Source: Pseudomonadota bacterium (GTDB lineage: Bacteria > Desulfobacterota > Desulfobulbia > Desulfobulbales > SURF-16). Taken from it: a DNA stretch of 6,093 nucleotides. Below the pieces are notes generated by a model. The model did no database searches. It saw nothing but the letters and a program-made list of their open reading frames with translations, and was not told where the DNA came from. Shown one piece after another: positions 1-5,697 of this stretch; within the stretch, counting starts at the first letter, position 1; each line of letters opens with the position of its first letter. The stretch spans positions 1-6,093 of the forward strand of contig JAUVQZ010000174.1 in the NCBI GenBank assembly GCA_030597865.1. The letters run 5' to 3'. A program made the translations under genes and the position numbers.

Positions 1-1
1 A

Positions 2-784
2 ACCACCTCCCTCCAGAAGCTTAGCCCCCTACAGATGCTCATGGGCACCACCTCTGATTCTCTTGGCACCCTCAAGGTCGACCAGGCCCATGCGCCTCTG
101 CCGCATAATGATGAGACCTCCAGAGAGGAGGGGCTGCCAGCAGCCCGGGCCATGCTTCCCCTCCAGTTTGCCGCCGCCCAGCAGGGGGCAGAATCCATAC
201 CCGCCCAACACAGACTCCTTGCCTCTTTGATGGGAATGGGCTCCCGGGAGGCCAGCGAGGAGGGCTGGCAGAAGATTGAGGAGATCCTTGGTCGTCTCTC
301 TGAAACGGAGATGCCGGCGGCGGCTCGTAAGCTAACCTCCCTTTTTGAGGCCCATGGTCGTCTTAATACGGAGGTTGCCCCCAAGGGACAGGGTGATTTT
401 TATATTATGCCGACAATCTTCAGCGGCCAGGCCGGCTGGGGGGAATGGATCTGGCGCGAGGAAAGCTCCTCTGGCGAAAAGGATGCGAAGAACCAGGAAA
501 ACCTGGTGTTTTTTTTAGAAATGAGTAACCTTGGCCCCCTAACCATCCAAGTGATCCTAAAAGAGAAAAAATTACGGGGCCAGATTACCATGGCAGACCA
601 AGAGGCCAGTGAACGTGTGGCTACCCTGCTGCCGGTTCTCCAGGAACGCCTGGAGGCCTTTGGTTATGACGTGGTGGATTTCCCCTGCCGCTGTCAACCC
701 CTTAATATCATGCAGGAGCTCAAGGAAAGTCTCCATGGGCAGGCCGGTTCCGAGCCGGTTTCCCTGCTTGATGTGAAGGTATAA
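2..784 (+). CDS. FliK-like Flg_hook-domain protein, 5' end outside window
   Basis: The reading frame is open from the first bases of the window, with no stop before the ATG at 35. Neither that ATG nor the one at 41 has a purine-rich ribosome site, so the true start is probably upstream and the entry is partial. Numbering from the ATG at 35, about 1-120 is low-complexity and charged, as in the variable N-terminal part of FliK proteins. Residues about 155-215 resemble the FliK C-terminal Flg_hook domain: a strand around 'LGPLTIQVIL', a strand 'LRGQITM', then an amphipathic helix 'LLPVLQERLEAFGYDV'. FliK measures flagellar hook length and switches export specificity through FlhB. Related domains also occur in non-flagellar proteins of Deltaproteobacteria. 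The tail adds a CRC pair at 218-220 and about 30 further residues. No flagellar gene is visible nearby, so a true hook-length role is unproven. The next gene starts 41 bases downstream on the same strand. Confidence 0.6.
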   Translation, partial: TTSLQKLSPLQMLMGTTSDSLGTLKVDQAHAPLPHNDETSREEGLPAARAMLPLQFAAAQQGAESIPAQHRLLASLMGMGSREASEEGWQKIEEILGRLSETEMPAAARKLTSLFEAHGRLNTEVAPKGQGDFYIMPTIFSGQAGWGEWIWREESSSGEKDAKNQENLVFFLEMSNLGPLTIQVILKEKKLRGQITMADQEASERVATLLPVLQERLEAFGYDVVDFPCRCQPLNIMQELKESLHGQAGSEPVSLLDVKV

Positions 785-825
785 CCAAAAACAGGACACC
801 ATAAAAACGGGGCAGGTTGAGCAAG

Positions 826-1287
826 ATGAAATATCTGATGGCGATCTTTTTACTTTTGAGTTTTTCCGGGTTTGCCTGGGCCGCTGCTGATGATGAGGTC
901 AAGATCATCAGGATGAATGGCCAGACCTATAAGATATGGACGGACAAAAACGGTGTACGGCGTATTGACCCTGTCTACCTGGTGAAAAAATCACGGCCTA
1001 AGGGTGACAAAAAAGAAGTGAGCACCTCCAGGGCCGACCTGAAAGAGCTGGCCGCCGCCCCTGAACAGATCGCCGAGGCTGACCCCGGCAACACCCTGAT
1101 CGAGGAGATGGATTACGGTACCTGCAAGGAGTCCCTTGCCGCTGCAGAGGCCATGGCCTCTGTCTATAATGTAATTTTTGATTATCCCACCGGTCAGAAA
1201 TTCACCGTCCTTATGGCTGTCGACAACAAGACGGTCCAGTTGAAATGTGAGTATGGTACCCGGGCAACCACCACCTGGGATAATTAA
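826..1287 (+). CDS. Small exported protein of unknown function
   Basis: I do not recognise the family. I chose the ATG at 826 (153 residues) rather than the in-frame TTG at 817: the AGG at 814-816 touches the TTG but lies 9 bases before the ATG, and the ATG gives a clean signal peptide. The N-terminus is a short basic start, a hydrophobic core (LMAIFLLLSFSGF) and an AWA-A type cleavage site near residue 19, so the mature protein of about 134 residues should be periplasmic. Next comes a short beta-like segment (VKIIRMNGQTYKIWTDKNGVRRIDPVY), a lysine-rich linker, and a C-terminal part from about residue 85. That part holds the only two cysteines (YGTC and LKCEYGT), suggesting one disulfide. It follows the FliK-like gene by 41 bases on the same strand with no clear terminator between, so they are probably one transcript. 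A repeat element begins at its stop codon. Confidence 0.75.
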   Translation: MKYLMAIFLLLSFSGFAWAAADDEVKIIRMNGQTYKIWTDKNGVRRIDPVYLVKKSRPKGDKKEVSTSRADLKELAAAPEQIAEADPGNTLIEEMDYGTCKESLAAAEAMASVYNVIFDYPTGQKFTVLMAVDNKTVQLKCEYGTRATTTWDN

Positions 1288-1355
1288 GAATAAAGAATCT
1301 GAGAAGAAGGTCTTCTTTCTCAACTACTTATTTCTCAACTTCTCCTCTCTCTCTC
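1285..1355. repeat. Purine/pyrimidine inverted-repeat element at convergent junction, copy 1
   Basis: Between the convergent exported-protein and MFS genes, the + strand runs purine-rich (GAATAAAGAATCTGAGAAGAAG) and then pyrimidine-rich (from 1312). GAGAAGAAG at 1301-1309 can fold on CTTCTTTCTC at 1312-1321 with one bulged T. Positions 1316-1340 are identical over 25 bases to the reverse complement of 5652-5676, and 1332-1344 (TTCTCAACTTCTC) is identical to 5741-5753. The element ends in a CT run and five Ts at 1356-1360, so it may act as a terminator for the + strand gene. It overlaps the 3' end of the MFS gene: the stop codon at 1335-1337 and the last codons lie inside it. Confidence 0.7.
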
Positions 1356-2789
1356 TTTTTGGGCGGCAGGCCGTATGGCTGAGATCAATACCGCCCCAAC
1401 TCCAATCCCAAGAAAACATAGATAGGAAAAATGCAAGGCCCTGACAAAGCTTTCAGCCTGTTGGGGCGCGTAATCTTTCATGTCCAGCCCGCCGCTCAGG
1501 TGAGAAAAAAAGAGGGCAAAGGTAAGGCTTGCCAGGGCTATACCGAGCAGCATGCCCAAGGTCCGGGCTGTGGCCAGAAGCGCGGAAACCGTGCCAATAT
1601 AGGGTTCGCCGACACTGCGCAGGGCCGAGGCGCTGTTGGGCGCCAGGAAGAGGGAAAGCCCCACCCCAAAAAAACCCAACCTGCCTGCCACCAACCAGGG
1701 ATTGCTGGTGGTGGCCAGGGTGGTGAAGGAGTAGAGGCCAAAGGTGCAGATGATCAGGCCGCAGGTGGCAACAATCCTGGCATCGGTGAAATCAGCGAGC
1801 CAGCCGGCAATGGGGGCGGTGATCAAGGCGGTGACAGGGATGGCCAGCATGATGAGACCGATCTGGGTGGCGGGGAGCCCGAGAACGCGGTCCAGATAAA
1901 AAGGCGTGAGAATGAGCACGGAAAAGAGGCAGAGGAAAATCATGGCAGCGGTGGCCACAGCGATCAGTAACGATTTTTCGCGAAAGACCACCGCAGGGAT
2001 AATGGCGGCTGGCTGCTGATAATCCACCGGCGCCAGGTTTGACAGCATGCTTTCCCGGCGCACGAAAAAAAAGAGTGCCATGGAGCTTAAGGCAAGCCCG
2101 CCCATGAGTTGAGTCATGGATGGCAGTGGTGCTGCCGCCTGGGTCAGGGTATAGGTCGAGGCAATAAGGAGGCAGACCCACCAGATGCCCCCCAACCAGT
2201 CAAAGGGGTGCCTGGTCAACTGTATTTTTATTGGTTTCAGAAAAATTCTGGCCAGCCCGCACACCACGAGACAGATTGGCGCCGGCAGGAGAAAGAGGCT
2301 GCGCCAGGAAAAATATTCGATGATAAAGCCGCCCAGGGCCGGGCCGGTCATCAGGCCAAGGGAGGTGGCAATGCCCATCAGGCCCAGACTCCGGCCAAGC
2401 TGATCAGAACCAAAGGCCATTTTGAGCATGGCCGGCCCGTTTGCCATCATCATGGCAGCACCCAGGCCCTGGATAAAGCGCAGAAAAATCATAACGGGCA
2501 ATGACCCGGCCCCGAAGCAGAGAAAAGAACCAAGGGCGAATATGAATAGGCCGGCAATATAGATTTTCTCACGGCCAAGGCGATCGGAGACATGGCCCCA
2601 GAAGAGCATGGTGGCGGAGGTGGTGAGCAGATAGATAAGCACCACCCATTGGGTGTGGGCCAGGGGACTTTGGAATTCCGCCATGATGGAGGGCAGGGCT
2701 ATATTGACCATGGAGGAGTCCATGGTGGCAAAGAAGACACCGGTGGCCACCAGGAAGAAAACCAGCCATTTTGATTTGTCAGGGATCAT
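1335..2789 (-). CDS. MFS drug:H+ antiporter, DHA2 (EmrB/QacA-like) type
   Basis: This is a 484-residue inner-membrane transporter of the major facilitator superfamily, with the length and hydrophobic pattern of the 14-helix DHA2 drug:proton antiporters. Visible signatures: motif D1 near 'ATMDSSMVNIALPS' (21-34) in helix 1; motif A 'GHVSDRLGREK' (65-75) in the helix 2-3 loop; motif B 'RFIQGLG' (104-110), whose arginine is linked to proton coupling; and motif C 'GPALGG' (149-154), the antiporter motif. The substrate cannot be read from sequence. The ATG at 2789 is the earliest start possible, because an in-frame stop lies at 2799-2801, but it has no clear ribosome site (CCTCTTT just before it). 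No EmrA-like membrane-fusion gene or regulator is adjacent, so it may work alone. The last residues (KERERRS) are encoded by a GA-repeat tract belonging to the repeat element. The gene is divergent from the thioredoxin gene. Confidence 0.92.
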   Translation of the reverse strand: MIPDKSKWLVFFLVATGVFFATMDSSMVNIALPSIMAEFQSPLAHTQWVVLIYLLTTSATMLFWGHVSDRLGREKIYIAGLFIFALGSFLCFGAGSLPVMIFLRFIQGLGAAMMMANGPAMLKMAFGSDQLGRSLGLMGIATSLGLMTGPALGGFIIEYFSWRSLFLLPAPICLVVCGLARIFLKPIKIQLTRHPFDWLGGIWWVCLLIASTYTLTQAAAPLPSMTQLMGGLALSSMALFFFVRRESMLSNLAPVDYQQPAAIIPAVVFREKSLLIAVATAAMIFLCLFSVLILTPFYLDRVLGLPATQIGLIMLAIPVTALITAPIAGWLADFTDARIVATCGLIICTFGLYSFTTLATTSNPWLVAGRLGFFGVGLSLFLAPNSASALRSVGEPYIGTVSALLATARTLGMLLGIALASLTFALFFSHLSGGLDMKDYAPQQAESFVRALHFSYLCFLGIGVGAVLISAIRPAAQKERERRS

Positions 2790-2821
2790 AAAGAGGTTTT
2801 ACAGGCAGAGATGGACAATAT

Positions 2822-2860
2822 GCAGGGTGCAGGCCAGGGGGCCCGCCGGTCTGCACCTGC
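2822..2860 (-). promoter_or_regulatory. GC-rich leader hairpin upstream of the MFS gene
   Basis: GCAGGGTGCAG (2822-2832) pairs with CTGCACCTGC (2851-2860) through 10 base pairs and one bulged G; a G-T pair and two G-C pairs extend it inward, leaving a loop of about 12 bases. It lies 33 bases ahead of the MFS start codon on the minus strand, so it would sit in the mRNA leader if transcription starts further right. On the plus strand a run of eight Ts follows only after a 16-base gap, so it is not a standard terminator in that direction. A role in translation control is inference. Confidence 0.4.
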
Positions 2861-2938
2861 TCCAGACACGGGAAGATTTTTTTTAAGAGCGTTCAGGGAA
2901 CATTTTCAGTAGGTTTCCACTCAAATGAAGTTACTGCG

Positions 2939-3079
2939 AAAGACGAAAAGCGTCTTTATAAAAAACAAAGATCACCTCTGAAACCTGAGCCAGGTTTAAG
3001 GGGCGGCAAACCCATGGAAATATCGCCTTATATTCCGCGAAGATACGTTTTGTCACAAGGGCATCGATAAAATCGATGC
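2939..3079 (+). other. Cluster of perfect hairpins; possible structured leader or small RNA
   Basis: Three perfect stem-loops lie in a row: AAAGACG / CGTCTTT (2939-2945 with 2951-2957, loop AAAAG); AAACCTG / CAGGTTT (2981-2987 with 2991-2997, loop AGC); GCATCGAT / ATCGATGC (3061-3068 with 3072-3079, loop AAA). Between the second and third, GGCG (3002-3005) can pair with CGCC (3024-3027) around an 18-base loop. The last hairpin ends 50 bases before the thioredoxin start codon. The arrangement resembles a folded 5' leader, but I could not match it to a riboswitch class I know. Strand is assumed from the downstream gene. Confidence 0.4.
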
Positions 3080-3129
3080 TGAAGTTTACGGCTAATCAAA
3101 TATAAAAATAACGGATAAGGATGTACACG

Positions 3130-3642
3130 ATGAGAGGATTTTCCCAGAGACCCCATACTATTTTAATATTTTTCCTCTGCATATCTATGCTGCTCAGTGC
3201 CGGCACGGCCTGGGCCGGTGCCAAGATGCCCCATTTTAATCTTGCCGACGCCATAACCAACAAGAAAATAGACAGTAGCACCTATGCCGGCAAGGCCAAA
3301 CTTGTGGTCTTTTTTGCCACCTGGTGCATGCCCTGTATGCAGGAGGTTCCCGCCTTGATGAAGCTTCAGGATAAGTACGGCAACGATGGCTTTACAGTTG
3401 TTGCCATCTCGGTGGATAAACGGCAGAAAAATGTCGAGAGTTTTATCACCAAGAACGGGATAAACTATCCGGTGTTGATGTTTGACCGGCAGGTGGTGGC
3501 CGATTTTGGAGGCATTCCTGGCCTGCCCACCACCTTTATGGTGGACAGGAATGACAATGTCTTAAAAAAATACCCTGGCCTGGTGCCCCATGCCCTCCTG
3601 GAGCGCGAGGTGAAGCGCCTGCTGGTCGTTGATGGCAAATAA
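3130..3642 (+). CDS. TlpA/ResA-family periplasmic thioredoxin-like protein
   Basis: This is a thiol-disulfide oxidoreductase of the TlpA/ResA/AhpC-TSA type. I chose the ATG at 3130 (170 residues) over the in-frame ATG at 3121: GGATAAGG at 3113-3120 abuts the first but is correctly spaced for the second. Residues below are numbered from 3130. A signal sequence or uncleaved anchor covers about 9-29 (hydrophobic ILIFFLCISMLL, then GTAWA-G). The thioredoxin fold follows: strand 'KLVVFFATW', active site W65-C66-M-P-C69 followed by the family's QEVP, strand 'FTVVAISVD', and the cis-proline region 'GLPTTFMVD' with Pro133. Such proteins reduce or transfer disulfides in the periplasm, for example in cytochrome c maturation, usually fed by CcdA/DsbD. 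No cytochrome or CcdA gene is visible here, so the substrate is unknown. The neighbouring three-cysteine exported protein is a candidate. No terminator is seen between the two genes. Confidence 0.92.
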   Translation: MRGFSQRPHTILIFFLCISMLLSAGTAWAGAKMPHFNLADAITNKKIDSSTYAGKAKLVVFFATWCMPCMQEVPALMKLQDKYGNDGFTVVAISVDKRQKNVESFITKNGINYPVLMFDRQVVADFGGIPGLPTTFMVDRNDNVLKKYPGLVPHALLEREVKRLLVVDGK

Positions 3643-3680
3643 CCGCTAACCAGCCTATGAATACCTGTTCATTTTCTTCC

Positions 3681-3709
3681 TTGACATCCATCTGCTGTTT
3701 AGGTACTCA
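3681..3709 (+). promoter_or_regulatory. Candidate sigma-70 promoter of the small exported protein gene
   Basis: A perfect TTGACA -35 box at 3681-3686 is followed, after 17 bases, by TACTCA (3704-3709), a poor -10 match. Transcription from here would start about 70 bases before the start codon of the small gene. The leader would include a small perfect hairpin CTCGA-ATGG-TCGAG (3745-3758). The same TTGACA-N17-TAC layout occurs before the SpmA-SpmB gene. Read-through from the thioredoxin gene is also possible. Confidence 0.35.
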
Positions 3710-3775
3710 AATATGTAATATTTTTGATGGAAATATCTAAAAAGCTCGAATGGTCGAGATTTCAATAACACCTCA

Positions 3776-3781
3776 AAGGAG
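3776..3781 (+). promoter_or_regulatory. Ribosome binding site that decides the start at 3788
   Basis: AAGGAG directly touches the ATG at 3782 but lies 6 bases before the ATG at 3788. Only the second spacing is functional in normal bacterial initiation, so the protein starts MKKVLVF and the upstream two codons are leader. Confidence 0.75.
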
Positions 3782-3787
3782 ATGAAC

Positions 3788-3991
3788 ATGAAGAAAGTAC
3801 TCGTTTTTGCAATGGCCATGGCATTCACCGTAAGCACCGCCTCTGTCAGCATGGCTGCCCGGGTAAATTGTACCGTTAAGGCCATTGATGGCAAGACCGT
3901 AACCATGGACTGTAAAAAGGCCTCCAAGCTCAAGGCCGGTGACAAGGTTACCGTAAAGGCCAAGAAGGCCAAAGCCATCGAAGGTTGTTAA
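3788..3991 (+). CDS. Tiny exported three-cysteine, lysine-rich protein
   Basis: This 67-residue protein has an N-terminal signal peptide (MKK, hydrophobic core VLVFAMAMAFTV, cleavage near SMA-A at 23). The mature form is only about 44 residues. It contains three cysteines (28, 42 and the very last residue 67) and many lysines. The pattern 'CTVKAIDGKTVTMDC...LKAGDKVTVK' reads as a small beta-barrel like repeat of strand-turn-strand, similar in style to OB-fold or KOW segments. I know of similar short exported proteins in Deltaproteobacteria but cannot assign a named family or function. The odd number of cysteines allows one internal disulfide plus one free thiol, or metal or partner binding. 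It sits 145 bases after the thioredoxin-like gene on the same strand and is closed by a strong terminator. High expression is suggested by its strong ribosome site and the terminator, but this is inference. Confidence 0.85.
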   Translation: MKKVLVFAMAMAFTVSTASVSMAARVNCTVKAIDGKTVTMDCKKASKLKAGDKVTVKAKKAKAIEGC

Positions 3992-4020
3992 GAACTTTTT
4001 CTGACGATCTTTTACTTTAT

Positions 4021-4062
4021 AAAAAACCGCCTTCCCCTGCAACAGGGAAAGGCGGTTTTTTT
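4021..4062 (+). terminator. Strong Rho-independent terminator
   Basis: CCGCCTTCCCCTG (4027-4039) pairs with CAGGGAAAGGCGG (4043-4055) around a CAA loop: 12 of 13 pairs, with one C-A mismatch at 4034/4048. Seven Ts follow (4056-4062), and six As precede the stem (4021-4026), so it could work in both directions. It begins 30 bases after the stop codon of the small exported protein gene. Confidence 0.95.
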
Positions 4063-4132
4063 ATGCCCTTAGTATACAGTGCTCCCTTGCCAAGGGGCAG
4101 GCCTGAGAGGTAGGGGTGTTGGGCAATATTGT

Positions 4133-4160
4133 TTTTCCGTGTTTTCCGTGGATTCCGTGG
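4133..4160. repeat. Three 9-base tandem units (TTCCGTG core)
   Basis: TTTTCCGTG (4133-4141), TTTTCCGTG (4142-4150) and GATTCCGTG (4151-4159) follow each other with an exact 9-base period, then GGCC. The two first units are identical and the third differs at two bases. It lies in the gene-free stretch 4063-4300. Similar CCGTG-type phased repeats occur in intergenic DNA of various bacteria; no function is known to me. A hairpin CCCTT-GCC-AAGGG lies nearby at 4084-4096. Confidence 0.65.
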
Positions 4161-4224
4161 CCTAAAAAAAGATCTCTAGCCCTCTGCCCCTGGCTGTCCA
4201 GCCTTAAAGACATAACCTCCCGAG

Positions 4225-4253
4225 TTGACAGAAAAAATGATGTTGGCTACCCT
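4225..4253 (+). promoter_or_regulatory. Candidate sigma-70 promoter of the SpmA-SpmB gene
   Basis: TTGACA (4225-4230) is followed after exactly 17 bases by TACCCT (4248-4253), which matches TATAAT at its three most conserved positions (T1, A2, T6). The start point would be about 4260, 40 bases before the GTG start codon. A hairpin AGGGGA-GAGTTT-TCCCCT (4255-4272) would form at the very 5' end of that mRNA. Confidence 0.5.
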
Positions 4254-4300
4254 CAGGGGAGAGTTTTCCCCTTGGCTTACTAAAAAGAGATGAGAGACCT

Positions 4301-5605
4301 GTGAAACAGAAACCATCGGCAATAAACAGTATCTGGCTGGCAATGGTGGTCCTTGCTACCCTCACCGCCGCCTATACCGGCAGGATGGACGAGGTGACCA
4401 AGGCCTCCTTTGATTCGGCCAAGGCCGGTGTCATGCTGGCCATCGGCCTCATCGGCCCCATGGCCCTCTGGCTTGGTATCATGAAGGTGGCTGAGGCCGG
4501 TGGCTTGATGCGGGTTATTGCCAGGGCCGTACGGCCCCTGATGATCCGCCTCTTCCCGGATGTGCCGGCCGAACATCCGGCCATGTCCGCCATGATCATG
4601 AATATGGCCGCCAATGCCCTGGGGCTTGGAAACGCCGCCACGCCCATGGGCATCAAGGCCATGCAGGAGCTGGAAAAGCTGGCCCCGGAAAAGGGCACTG
4701 CCAGCAATGATATGTGCCTCTTTTTGGCCATCAACACCTCTTCGGTCACCCTGCTCCCCTTAGGGGTGATCACGGTACGGGCCGCAGCCGGAGCGACCAG
4801 CCCGGCCGCCATCCTTGTGCCGACCCTGGCAGCCACCCTCTGTTCCACCTGTGTGGCCATTATCGTGGCCAAGACCTTGGCGAACCGGGGGCAGGCGCCG
4901 GTGATCAAGGCGCCAATCCAGGATCAATCCAGCCCAGAAGAACCGGAAGAAACCGCACCCCCTGAGGACCTCTATCCGCCCGGCCCCCTTGGCAGGGGTA
5001 TTATCTGGCTGCTGATCGCTGCCTTTATTGGCGGTATAGGCTACCAGGCCATCCAGAATCCACCCCCATCGTTGTTCAGCTCCGCCAGCCTCAATGGTCT
5101 CTCTTCCTGGCTCATCCCCATCCTCATCTCCGGCCTGCTCATCTACGGTTATCTGCGCGGGGTCAAGGTCTATGAGGTCCTGACAGAGGGGGCCAAGGAT
5201 GGTTTCAGTACAGCGGTGCGGATTATACCCTTTATGGTGGCTATATTTGTCGCCGTTGGCATGTTTAGGGCCAGTGGCGCCATGGATATCCTGATCAGGG
5301 TGTTTACCCCCTTGACCTCGCTCATCAACATGCCGGCGGAATCCCTGGCCATGGCCCTTATGCGTCCCCTATCCGGTAGCGGCGCCTTTGGCATCATGGG
5401 TGAAATTGTCAGCCAGGACCCTGATTCCTTTCTGTCGTTCCTGGTCTCCACCATGCAGGGCTCCACAGAAACCACCTTCTATGTGCTGGCCGTCTATTTC
5501 GGCAGTGTCGGGATCAAGCGCTCCCGCCATGCCCTGCCAGCCGCCCTCTGTGCCGATGCTGCCGGGGTGCTGGCTGCCGTGGCCGTCTGTAATTTGTGGT
5601 TTTGA
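4301..5605 (+). CDS. SpmA-SpmB fusion, nucleoside-recognition (Gate) domain membrane protein
   Basis: This 434-residue inner-membrane protein joins two proteins separate in Bacillus, where SpmA and SpmB are needed for spore core dehydration. The SpmA half (about 1-195) shows 'IWLAM' at the N-terminus, 'LIGPMALWLGIMKVAEAGGL' (50-69), 'LFPDVPAEHPAM' (84-95), 'NMAANALGLGNAATPMGIKAM' in the region 101-121, and 'INTSSVTLLP' (144-153). The SpmB half (about 268-434) shows 'VYEVLTEGAKDGFSTAVRIIP' in 290-310, 'FRASGAMD' (322-329), 'ALMRPLSGSGAFG' (352-364), and 'MQGSTETTFYVLAVYFGSVG' in 385-404. An acidic, proline-rich linker (about 205-230) and an extra membrane segment (233-250) join them. Both halves belong to the nucleoside recognition/Gate transporter-like family. 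In non-sporulating Gram-negatives the fused form is common and its substrate unknown. The start is GTG with only a weak GA-rich ribosome site; no in-frame ATG precedes the first helix. It appears to be a single-gene transcript. Confidence 0.93.
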   Translation: MKQKPSAINSIWLAMVVLATLTAAYTGRMDEVTKASFDSAKAGVMLAIGLIGPMALWLGIMKVAEAGGLMRVIARAVRPLMIRLFPDVPAEHPAMSAMIMNMAANALGLGNAATPMGIKAMQELEKLAPEKGTASNDMCLFLAINTSSVTLLPLGVITVRAAAGATSPAAILVPTLAATLCSTCVAIIVAKTLANRGQAPVIKAPIQDQSSPEEPEETAPPEDLYPPGPLGRGIIWLLIAAFIGGIGYQAIQNPPPSLFSSASLNGLSSWLIPILISGLLIYGYLRGVKVYEVLTEGAKDGFSTAVRIIPFMVAIFVAVGMFRASGAMDILIRVFTPLTSLINMPAESLAMALMRPLSGSGAFGIMGEIVSQDPDSFLSFLVSTMQGSTETTFYVLAVYFGSVGIKRSRHALPAALCADAAGVLAAVAVCNLWF

Positions 5606-5625
5606 AAAAGCAGGAATCCGCAAGG

Positions 5626-5690
5626 CAGAAGTAAGAAGATGAGAAATAAGTAGTTGAGAAATAAGTAGTTGAGAAATAAGTAGTTGAGAA
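5626..5690. repeat. Tandem 15-base repeat, purine arm of intergenic element, copy 2
   Basis: GAGAAATAAGTAGTT occurs three times without change at 5641-5655, 5656-5670 and 5671-5685. It is followed by a partial unit GAGAA (5686-5690) and preceded by a degenerate unit at 5626-5640 (11 of 15 bases equal). On the opposite strand the same unit appears at the other convergent junction (1322-1336). It starts 21 bases after the SpmA-SpmB stop codon. There are no spacers, so this is not a CRISPR array. Confidence 0.9.
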
Positions 5691-5697
5691 GGTGGAA

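Larger units (their letters stand above)
2790..3120. other. Gene-free divergent intergenic region with hairpins
   Basis: No plausible coding frame is seen in these 331 bases between the MFS start and the thioredoxin start. The left third holds a long GC-rich hairpin (2822-2860) and eight Ts (2877-2884). The right two thirds holds three perfect short hairpins (2939-2957, 2981-2997, 3061-3079) and a weaker one (GGCG 3002-3005 with CGCC 3024-3027). Promoters for both genes must lie here, but no close match to a sigma-70 promoter was found. The spacing suggests a long structured leader or a small RNA for the right-hand gene. Confidence 0.6.

Noticed and set aside
1431..1970. 179-residue plus-strand open frame
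   Set aside because: Antisense to the well-supported MFS gene, with low-complexity Gly/Gln/Glu-rich translation and no ribosome site; a shadow frame.
2109..2504. 131-residue plus-strand open frame
   Set aside because: Antisense to MFS helices; no family features.
2822..2884. Plus-strand terminator
   Set aside because: The T run begins 16 bases after the stem and no plus-strand gene ends upstream of it.
2981..3027. Cyclic-di-GMP (GEMM-I) riboswitch, suggested by GGCAAACCC near 3005
   Set aside because: The second conserved block (GACGCAAAGCC-like) and the tetraloop receptor are absent, so the resemblance is limited to a few bases.
4372..4908. 178-residue minus-strand open frame
   Set aside because: Lies fully antisense to the SpmA half of the fusion; Ala/Met-rich shadow of the Gly/Ala-rich real frame.
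5641..5690. CRISPR array
   Set aside because: The 15-base units are directly adjacent with no spacers, and no cas gene is present.
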